Shown one piece after another: positions 1-5,513 of a DNA stretch of 5,513 nucleotides (positions are counted from its first letter, which is position 1; every line of letters begins with the position of its first letter). The translations under genes and the position numbers were made by a program. Under the pieces are notes generated by a model. The model was not told the DNA's origin, made no database searches, and saw only the letters and a list, made by a program, of their open reading frames with translations. Location of the stretch: NCBI GenBank assembly GCA_002438345.1, contig DJUJ01000203.1, forward strand, positions 10,066-15,578. The letters run 5' to 3'. The DNA comes from Paenibacillus sp. UBA6285 (GTDB lineage: Bacteria > Bacillota > Bacilli > Paenibacillales > Paenibacillaceae).

Positions 1-14
1 AAACTTATACATTC

Positions 15-812
15 TTATATTTGAAAAAAAGATTCACTTTCAGACTCGTCATATTCTACACTCCACAAAGACAACCCCTTGGCCATAGCTGTCGGACCAG
101 CTGCAGAACGATCACATGCTGCCAATATCTCAGCAACATGATCAGCATGTATTTTGCCTTCCCCCACATGGATCAAAGTCCCCATAATAATGCGAACCAT
201 ATGCTGAAGAAATCCACTACCCGTTATAAAAGTTTGGATCACTCCCTGATCTTGTGTAGAGGGCCGGCACATACTTCTGTCTACTTCCATATGAGCTTCA
301 AAAATCGTTCGTACATGAGAAGTCTTAGTAGACCGCCGTGAAGCAAACGAAGTAAAGTCATGTGTCCCTAAAATATGCGTTAAGCCTTGCTGTATCGCGG
401 GAATGTCCAACCTCACCGGATGGTGAAGCTGCCAGCGCCGCTGAAACGGATCTGGAAACCTGTTGCCGTTAATCGTGTATCGGTAAGTTTTACGCTTAGC
501 TCCTCTACGAGAGTGAAACGTCAGCGGTACTTCCCTAGCCTCTGTAACCACGATGTCATGCGGCAGCCGAGCATTAAGCGCCAGACACCAACGTTCAAGT
601 GGGATTCGAGAGGAGGTCGTAAAGTTAAAAGGCTGACCATAGGCGTGTACTCCGGCATCTGTGCGGCCAGAAGCAGTAATCTTAAGCTCCTCACCTGTCA
701 GATGGAGTATAGCTTGCTCCAGCCGATCCTGAATCGTATTGCCCTGAGGCTGGGTCTGAAAGCCATCATAATTTGTTCCGTCATAATTGACCTTCATCAA
801 TAGATTACGCAT
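15..812 (-). CDS. truA: tRNA pseudouridine(38-40) synthase TruA
   Basis: TruA converts uridines 38 to 40 in the anticodon stem-loop of many tRNAs to pseudouridine, in the cytoplasm. The 265-residue protein carries the family signature SGRTDAGVHA at residues 48-57, with the catalytic aspartate at D52. The conserved tyrosine region KTYRY is at 108-112, GTHDFTSF at 149-156 and the C-terminal GFLQHMVRIIMGTL block at 200-213. It is slightly longer than B. subtilis TruA (about 247 aa), through extra residues around 175-192 and a Ser/Glu-rich tail (ESESES). The residues after the signature read YGQPFNF, where a hydrophobic residue rather than Pro is usual. The ATG at 812 is chosen because AAGGAG (824-819) lies 6 nt upstream and the N-terminus MRNLLMKVNYDG fits the family; the frame stays open to 917 but those residues do not look like TruA. 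In B. subtilis rplM-rpsI follow truA; here only 14 nt beyond the stop are visible. Confidence 0.96.
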   Translation of the reverse strand: MRNLLMKVNYDGTNYDGFQTQPQGNTIQDRLEQAILHLTGEELKITASGRTDAGVHAYGQPFNFTTSSRIPLERWCLALNARLPHDIVVTEAREVPLTFHSRRGAKRKTYRYTINGNRFPDPFQRRWQLHHPVRLDIPAIQQGLTHILGTHDFTSFASRRSTKTSHVRTIFEAHMEVDRSMCRPSTQDQGVIQTFITGSGFLQHMVRIIMGTLIHVGEGKIHADHVAEILAACDRSAAGPTAMAKGLSLWSVEYDESESESFFQI

Positions 813-881
813 TCCGTTCTCCTTTTTAAACCGTTCAGCAGAAACGTCGATCGAAGCACTGTCTGATCTTATTCGAGGAAG

Positions 882-919
882 AAATGGCTTTGCCGTCCCT
901 AGAAGGACGGCATCCATTT
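882..919 (-). promoter_or_regulatory. two-part hairpin upstream of truA
   Basis: On the minus strand, AAATGG (919-914) pairs perfectly with CCATTT (887-882), and inside it GCCGTCC (911-905) pairs perfectly with GGACGGC (898-892). The internal loop is 2 nt on one side and 4 nt on the other, and the apical loop is 6 nt (TTCTAG). This gives 13 Watson-Crick pairs. No T-run follows, so it is not an intrinsic terminator. It lies about 20 nt after the terminator T-run and about 58 nt before the truA ribosome binding site, so it would be in the truA leader if transcription starts upstream or reads through. The function is unknown: a protein-binding site, a processing site or a stabilising structure are all possible. 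Confidence 0.5.
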
Positions 920-939
920 ACTACCCAATCCATTACTTC

Positions 940-968
940 AAAAAAAAGAGCCCCTGTGGGAGCTCCTT
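940..968 (-). terminator. intrinsic terminator after rplQ
   Basis: On the minus strand, GAGCTCC (965-959) pairs with GGGGCTC (954-948), including one G-U pair, around a CACA loop. The stem is lengthened by G-U and A-U pairs into the T-run, which is eight consecutive T (947-940). This is a textbook Rho-independent terminator and should end the ribosomal protein transcript 143 nt after the rplQ stop. On the plus strand the same hairpin is not followed by a T-run, so it acts in one direction only. A possible competing pairing upstream is described separately. Confidence 0.87.
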
Positions 969-1110
969 CAATTGAACCAAGGTGATTCCCACGGTTATTG
1001 GTACAGCAGAGCCTTGCGCCTCTGCAGCACAATAACGCTGATATTTCCCCCATCTTTACTCCAAAGAGGGCCGGATGAAAGGGAATCATCGGAAATCAAT
1101 ACTTGTGATA
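969..1110 (-). promoter_or_regulatory. structured 3' UTR or leader RNA between rplQ and truA
   Basis: The RNA between the rplQ stop and the terminator can form several helices. (a) TGATTTCC (1098-1091) pairs with GGAAATATCA (1048-1039) apart from a 2-nt bulge. (b) Inside it is CCCTCTTT (1070-1063) with AAAGA-T-GGG (1057-1049), around a 5-nt loop. (c) GTTATTG (1036-1030) pairs with CAATAAC (1000-994), topped after a bulge and a mismatch by GCAGAG (1025-1020) with CTCTGC (1011-1006), about 16 bp in all. (d) GTGGGA (992-987) could pair with TCCCAC (961-956), which would use up part of the terminator stem. No coding region with protein-like character is seen here. It matches no riboswitch that I can recognise. 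The position directly after rplQ recalls the published L17 downstream element of lactic acid bacteria and Listeria, but I cannot confirm a match. The helices were found by eye and have no computed energies. Confidence 0.45.
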
Positions 1111-1476
1111 CTACGCGCGATCTACCAATTCAAGATAGACCATAGGCGCAGCGTCGCCACGGCGAGGTCCGAGTTTCAGGATACGAGTGTATCCACCTGG
1201 ACGCTCTGTGTAACGAGGAGCAATGTCAGAGAACAATTTTTGAATTGCATCTTGTTCACCGTCAACAGTCTCGCGGCGAACAAATGCAGCTACTTGACGA
1301 CGAGCATGAAGATCGCCTTTTTTAGCTTTAGTGATCAACTTTTCAGCGATAGAACGAACTTCCTTCGCTTTAGCTTCCGTAGTCTGGATGCGCTCGTATA
1401 AAAACAGATCCGTTACCATGTCGCGAAATAACGCTTTACGCGCACTGGAATCACGGCCCAATTTTTGGTATGCCAT
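1111..1476 (-). CDS. rplQ: 50S ribosomal protein L17
   Basis: L17 is a structural protein of the large ribosomal subunit and lies near the peptide exit tunnel opening. The 121-residue product is full length for the short bacterial form. It starts MAYQKLGR and shows the basic block [18 protein letters not shown] at residues 8-25. The L17 signature [20 protein letters not shown] spans 30-49, and the C-terminal region [19 protein letters not shown] is at 94-112. The ATG at 1476 has a strong AAAGGAGG site (1492-1485) 8 nt upstream. It lies 33 nt after rpoA and should be cotranscribed with it, as in the alpha operon of other bacteria. It is the last gene before the intrinsic terminator, so the ribosomal protein transcript ends here. 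In B. subtilis the ECF transporter genes follow; they are absent here. Confidence 0.98.
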   Translation of the reverse strand: MAYQKLGRDSSARKALFRDMVTDLFLYERIQTTEAKAKEVRSIAEKLITKAKKGDLHARRQVAAFVRRETVDGEQDAIQKLFSDIAPRYTERPGGYTRILKLGPRRGDAAPMVYLELVDRA

Positions 1477-1509
1477 GTGTTTTCCCTCCTTTACTGTAGC
1501 AATCTGTAG

Positions 1510-2454
1510 CTATTCTTCTGTACGGAGTCCCAAACCAAGTTCCTCAAGCTTTTCCTGAACTTCTTCCAAAGATTTACGACCAAGGTTACGCACCTTCATC
1601 ATATCTTCTTCAGTCTTCGTGGTAAGCTCTTGTACGGTATTAATACCAGCACGTTTAAGGCAGTTGTAGGAGCGGACAGAAAGATCAAGCTCTTCGATTG
1701 TCATCTCAAGCACTTTTTCTTTTTTGTCTTCTTCTTTTTCAACCATAATTTCGGCGTCTTTCGCTTCGTCCGTAAGTCCTACGAACAGTACGAGGTGCTC
1801 GTTCAAAATTTTGGCTCCGAGGCTTACAGCCTCTTCCGGTCTGATACTGCCATCTGTCCAAATTTCAAGCGTCAATTTGTCGTAGTTAGTCACTTGACCA
1901 ACACGTGTATTGTCTATGCCGTAGTTAACGCGTGAAATAGGAGTGTAGATGGAGTCAACCGGGATAACGCCAATTGGCTGATCGTCGCGTTTGTTCCGGT
2001 CCGCTTGGACGTAGCCGCGACCACGGCCTGCAAAAATACGCATGTGAAGTCTCGCACCAGGTCCCAGCGTTGCAATGTGAAGATCCGGATTCAGGATCTC
2101 AACATCGCTGTCCGCACGGATATCACCTGCGGTAACGATGCCTTCCCCTTCGGCATCAATTTCAAACACTTTTTCCTCGTCTGAATGAATCTTCAGAGAC
2201 AAGGCTTTAAGGTTCAAAATGATCTCCGTCACATCTTCCATTACGCCTGGAACGGTCGAGAACTCATGCAGAACGCCGTCAATTTGGACCGAAGTCACTG
2301 CGGCTCCTGGAAGCGAAGAAAGCAATATCCGGCGAAGTGAATTCCCCAGAGTCGTGCCATACCCACGTTCCAACGGTTCAACTACGAATTTCCCATAGGT
2401 ACCTTCATCATTAGCTTCTACGGTCTCAATCTTCGGCTTTTCGATTTCTATCAC
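1510..2454 (-). CDS. rpoA: DNA-directed RNA polymerase subunit alpha
   Basis: The alpha subunit dimerises to scaffold RNA polymerase assembly, and its C-terminal domain contacts upstream promoter DNA and regulators. At 314 aa it equals the B. subtilis length. The N-terminal domain (about 1-228) holds the dimer and beta-contact motif [20 protein letters not shown] at 36-55. A charged linker rich in K, E and D (about 229-249) leads to the C-terminal domain (about 250-314). In that domain R261, N264, C265, L266 and NLGRKS (290-295) match the DNA-binding determinants known from E. coli. Y263, C265 and K267, the B. subtilis contacts for Spx, are all kept. The start is GTG (2454), with AAGGAGG (2470-2464) 9 nt upstream; [10 protein letters not shown] matches the usual N-terminus and no nearby ATG competes. 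It follows rpsK after 130 nt, a gap holding its own likely promoter. No rpsD precedes it, which is normal for Bacilli. Confidence 0.99.
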   Translation of the reverse strand: MIEIEKPKIETVEANDEGTYGKFVVEPLERGYGTTLGNSLRRILLSSLPGAAVTSVQIDGVLHEFSTVPGVMEDVTEIILNLKALSLKIHSDEEKVFEIDAEGEGIVTAGDIRADSDVEILNPDLHIATLGPGARLHMRIFAGRGRGYVQADRNKRDDQPIGVIPVDSIYTPISRVNYGIDNTRVGQVTNYDKLTLEIWTDGSIRPEEAVSLGAKILNEHLVLFVGLTDEAKDAEIMVEKEEDKKEKVLEMTIEELDLSVRSYNCLKRAGINTVQELTTKTEEDMMKVRNLGRKSLEEVQEKLEELGLGLRTEE

Positions 2455-2549
2455 GAGTTTACCCCTCCTTCAACGTCGCTCCTATATGAAACTGTCACCC
2501 CATCAGGTGCATCATGTAGTATGCCTAAACACCTATTATTAGCAGATGC

Positions 2550-2585
2550 GTCAGAATTATACCACATTTACAATACTGATTTCAC
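2550..2585 (-). promoter_or_regulatory. probable sigma-A promoter for rpoA-rplQ
   Basis: A perfect TATAAT (2561-2556) is preceded by TGG, giving an extended -10 (TGnTATAAT), typical of strong sigma-A promoters in Gram-positive bacteria. An 18-nt spacer leads to a fair -35, GTGAAA (2585-2580), which matches TTGACA at four of six positions and begins on the last base of the rpsK stop codon. Transcription would start near 2549 and give an untranslated leader of about 95 nt before the rpoA GTG. It would allow rpoA and rplQ to be made independently of the long upstream transcript. No terminator separates rpsK from rpoA, so read-through from the main operon is also expected. Confidence 0.65.
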
Positions 2586-2980
2586 TATACGCGACGACGT
2601 TTCGGCGGACGGCATCCATTGTGAGGAACCGGAGTTACGTCTTTAATAAGGTTAACTTCAAGCCCTGCAGCTTGAAGGGAACGGATGGCTGCTTCGCGGC
2701 CCGCGCCCGGTCCTTTAACCATAACCTCAACCGACTTCATGCCGTGCTCCATAGCTGCTTTAGCTGCTGATTCAGCTGCCATTTGCGCTGCGAATGGAGT
2801 CGACTTACGGGAACCTTTAAATCCTTGGCCGCCGGAGCTTGCCCAGGAAATTGCATTTCCGTGAGGATCCGTGATGGTAACGATGGTATTGTTGAACGTG
2901 GAACGAATATGTGCCACGCCGGATTCGATATTTTTACGGTCGCGACGTTTGGTACGTACGACTTTTTTCGGTTTAGCCAT
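2585..2980 (-). CDS. rpsK: 30S ribosomal protein S11
   Basis: S11 sits on the platform of the small subunit, binds 16S rRNA and helps shape the mRNA path near the E site and the Shine-Dalgarno helix. The 131-residue product has the same length as B. subtilis S11. It has a basic N-terminal tail ([14 protein letters not shown], 3-16), then [20 protein letters not shown] (23-42), [15 protein letters not shown] (56-70), the glycine-rich [12 protein letters not shown] (89-100) and the hallmark end [18 protein letters not shown] (114-131). The Asn-Gly pair in PHNG corresponds to the site reported as isoaspartate in E. coli S11. The start ATG (2980) is preceded by AAGGGGGG (2998-2991). It lies 19 nt after rpsM. 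Confidence 0.99.
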   Translation of the reverse strand: MAKPKKVVRTKRRDRKNIESGVAHIRSTFNNTIVTITDPHGNAISWASSGGQGFKGSRKSTPFAAQMAAESAAKAAMEHGMKSVEVMVKGPGAGREAAIRSLQAAGLEVNLIKDVTPVPHNGCRPPKRRRV

Positions 2981-2999
2981 TGTCTCTTATCCCCCCTTA

Positions 3000-3368
3000 T
3001 TATTTCTTCTTGTTTGCTACCGTACGACGCGGGCCTTTCCGGGTACGGGCATTCGTTTTAGTACGTTGACCGCGAACAGGCAATCCACGACGGTGACGAA
3101 CACCGCGGTAACAGCCGATCTCAGTAAGACGTTTAATATTCAAGGAAATTTCACGACGCAGGTCACCTTCAACCTTAACCGTTTTGTCGATCGTTTCACG
3201 CAGTTTGCTGACTTCATCTTCCGTCAAATCACGGACACGTGTATTAGCGCTAATGCCTGTTTCATTAAGAATTTTCTGAGAAGTCGTTTTACCGATTCCG
3301 AAAATATAAGTCAAGGCGATCTCAACGCGTTTGTCACGTGGCAAATCCACTCCAGCTATACGAGCCAT
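3000..3368 (-). CDS. rpsM: 30S ribosomal protein S13
   Basis: S13 is in the head of the small subunit. It forms bridges to the large subunit and its C-terminal tail reaches towards the P-site tRNA. The 122-residue protein begins [20 protein letters not shown]. It contains the helix-two-turn-helix region [14 protein letters not shown] (21-34), then [15 protein letters not shown] (67-81), [20 protein letters not shown] (86-105), and the very basic tail [16 protein letters not shown] (107-122) typical of Bacilli. The ATG at 3368 has AAGGGGGTG (3386-3378) upstream, directly after the rpmJ stop. It lies 19 nt after rpmJ and 19 nt before rpsK, in the standard rpmJ-rpsM-rpsK order. Confidence 0.99.
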   Translation of the reverse strand: MARIAGVDLPRDKRVEIALTYIFGIGKTTSQKILNETGISANTRVRDLTEDEVSKLRETIDKTVKVEGDLRREISLNIKRLTEIGCYRGVRHRRGLPVRGQRTKTNARTRKGPRRTVANKKK

Positions 3369-3387
3369 TTTACGCTACACCCCCTTC

Positions 3388-3770
<383 letters not shown>

Positions 3771-3772
3771 AG

Positions 3773-4081
3773 TTAGTCTCCTTTCTCATCAGCACTTATT
3801 CCGGTGGGTCCAGCATACTTCATGACTGCGAAACGCAGCTTTCCGTTTGTTACCCGCCCAGTTTCTTCCAAACTGTTCACAACCTCACTGCTGATGAAGG
3901 GTATGAGCTCTAGATGAAGAATATTCTTCTTCTTTGGCCCATCAAACTTACGTTTGTCTCCATCTGCAATGTATACAAATCTGCTATCAACAACTGCGAT
4001 AACAACGGCTGCCTCTCCGGCATCTTTGCCTTTGAGAATTCTCACTAATTGACCAACCTGCGGGCTGCTCACAGTATTCAA
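3773..4081 (-). CDS. KOW-domain RNA-binding protein (L14e/L6e/L27e-like)
   Basis: This 102-residue protein belongs to the small KOW family found between map and infA in Bacilli (B. subtilis YbzG is the counterpart in position). The KOW motif is [20 protein letters not shown] at about residues 10-29. It is followed by [20 protein letters not shown] (35-54) with a basic patch, and a conserved C-terminal part, [16 protein letters not shown] (71-86). KOW folds usually bind rRNA or ribosomal proteins, and the operon setting suggests work on the ribosome, but its exact job is not known to me. The start is taken as TTG at 4081. The sequence AGGTGATC (4094-4087), an 8-nt match to the extended anti-Shine-Dalgarno region, lies 5 nt upstream and overlaps the map stop. 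A GTG at 4072 is a less likely alternative, and no ATG is available. Its end carries the infA ribosome binding site. Confidence 0.92.
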   Translation of the reverse strand: MNTVSSPQVGQLVRILKGKDAGEAAVVIAVVDSRFVYIADGDKRKFDGPKKKNILHLELIPFISSEVVNSLEETGRVTNGKLRFAVMKYAGPTGISADEKGD

Positions 4082-4092
4082 GAGGAGATCAC

Positions 4093-4845
4093 CTACGCAT
4101 TCAGTTTTGTGAAAATTTCCATGCCGTCCGGAGTAACTGCTACTGTATGCTCAAAATGAGCACATAGTGAGCCATCAACCGTAACGACAGTCCAGTTATC
4201 TTCCAGCGTTCTGACATGTCTCTTCCCTACGTTTACCATCGGCTCAATCGCGAGTACCATACCCGGTTTCAGACGTGGTCCGCGGTCCGCTATGCCATAA
4301 TTCGGAATTTGCGGTTCTTCATGCAGTTTTGCCCCAATGCCATGACCAACATACTCACGTACGACTGAGAAACCAGCCTCTTCGATGTATTGCTGGATAG
4401 CATGGGAGATTGTAAACAAGCGCACATCCGGCTTAACTAACGCCAGTCCCGCGTACAAGGAGCCTTCCGTAACGTCCAGCAAACGCTGAGCCTCTTCGGA
4501 AATGCTGCCCACACCGTAGGTCCAGGCGGAATCACCGTGATAACCGCGGTACTCTGCACCGATATCCAGCGTAACTATATCGCCTTCGATCAGTTTGCGT
4601 TTACCTGGAAATCCATGCACTAATTGTTCGTTGACTGAAGCGCAAATGCTGGCAGGAAAACCGTTGTAGCCTTTGAAAGACGGCACAGCACCTTGACTGC
4701 GAATGTATTGATCGGCGATTCTGTCGAGCTCCCCCGTTGTAATGCCAGGCTGGGTGGCCTCAGCAATAAGACGATGACTCTCGGCAACAATTCGACCAGC
4801 TTCCCTCATAAAGGTAAGTTCCTGTTCGGATTTACAAATGATCAT
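4093..4845 (-). CDS. map: methionine aminopeptidase, type I
   Basis: This enzyme removes the initiator methionine from new proteins whose second residue is small, acting in the cytoplasm near the ribosome exit. The 250-residue protein has the two-metal pita-bread fold. The ligands are visible: D94 (LDIGA), D105 (HGDSAW), H168 (VGHGIG), E201 (AIEP) and E232 (FEHT). The catalytic-site histidines H77 (LVHG) and H175 (LHEEP) are also present. There is no N-terminal SH3-binding zinc extension, so it is the short MapA-like form. The start ATG (4845) gives [10 protein letters not shown], as in B. subtilis; the frame is open further upstream but overlaps adk. Only 4 nt separate it from the adk stop, and the site before it (GGGG inside the adk end) is weak, so it probably depends on ribosomes finishing adk. 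The adk-map pairing is usual in the spc operon of Bacilli. Confidence 0.98.
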   Translation of the reverse strand: MIICKSEQELTFMREAGRIVAESHRLIAEATQPGITTGELDRIADQYIRSQGAVPSFKGYNGFPASICASVNEQLVHGFPGKRKLIEGDIVTLDIGAEYRGYHGDSAWTYGVGSISEEAQRLLDVTEGSLYAGLALVKPDVRLFTISHAIQQYIEEAGFSVVREYVGHGIGAKLHEEPQIPNYGIADRGPRLKPGMVLAIEPMVNVGKRHVRTLEDNWTVVTVDGSLCAHFEHTVAVTPDGMEIFTKLNA

Positions 4846-4849
4846 TACA

Positions 4850-5512
<663 letters not shown>

Positions 5513-5513
5513 T

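Noticed and set aside
387..803. Plus-strand open frame of 138 codons opposite truA
   Set aside because: It is antisense to a clear truA, and the product has no domain-like pattern.
813..917. Longer truA start at 917 adding 35 residues
   Set aside because: The extra part encodes the upstream hairpin and does not resemble TruA; the ATG at 812 has a good AAGGAG site and the family N-terminus.
835..1089. Minus-strand open frame of 84 codons between rplQ and truA
   Set aside because: It has no ribosome binding site, lacks any recognisable protein character, and runs straight through the terminator, its T-run and the hairpins.
969..1098. T-box riboswitch in the rplQ-truA spacer, suggested by an AGTA in a loop and a nearby terminator
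   Set aside because: The conserved T-box sequence (TGGnACCGCG) is not present, and the downstream gene is not an aminoacyl-tRNA synthetase or amino acid gene.
1488..1509. Direct repeat GCTACAG twice, 10 nt apart, between rpoA and rplQ
   Set aside because: It is only two short copies with no other repeat structure, so chance is likely.

Overview
The window is a stretch of chromosomal housekeeping DNA from a Gram-positive Bacillota (Firmicutes) bacterium. It carries the distal end of the large S10-spc-alpha ribosomal protein cluster, entirely on the minus strand. RpoA, S11, S13 and L36 read as Bacilli-type proteins. S11 is followed directly by rpoA with no rpsD (S4) gene, and a KOW-domain gene sits between map and infA; both are the Bacillus/Paenibacillus arrangement. 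The protein wording, especially RpoA, and the strong AAGGAGG-type ribosome binding sites suggest Paenibacillaceae. This is an inference from memory, not a search.

In transcription order (right to left) the layout is: adk (adenylate kinase), map (type I methionine aminopeptidase), a KOW RNA-binding protein, infA (IF1), rpmJ (L36, 37 aa), rpsM (S13), rpsK (S11), rpoA (RNA polymerase alpha), rplQ (L17), a 298-nt non-coding spacer, and truA (tRNA pseudouridine synthase). From adk to rpsK the genes are packed with gaps of 2 to 53 nt and look like one transcript. adk-map and KOW-infA look translationally coupled. A well-formed extended -10 promoter just after rpsK would give rpoA-rplQ its own transcription start, with a leader of about 95 nt.

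The genes share one theme: making and running the gene-expression machinery. They supply ribosomal subunits, an initiation factor, the RNAP assembly scaffold, N-terminal methionine removal, nucleotide balance and tRNA modification. No mobile element, CRISPR array, tRNA or rRNA is visible, and no gene is broken.

The most interesting part is the rplQ-truA spacer (813-1110). In B. subtilis this place holds ecfA1-ecfA2-ecfT, which are absent here. Instead there is a series of RNA hairpins ending in a strong intrinsic terminator, with a possible competing antiterminator pairing, followed by a separate two-part hairpin before the truA ribosome binding site. It could be an ordinary end-of-operon terminator plus incidental structure, or an uncharacterised regulatory RNA controlling truA and whatever follows it. 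The infA-rpmJ junction also holds a perfect 10-bp hairpin touching the rpmJ ribosome binding site, and an in-frame 15-codon mini-ORF right after the infA stop. Four of the ten genes appear to start with GTG or TTG.
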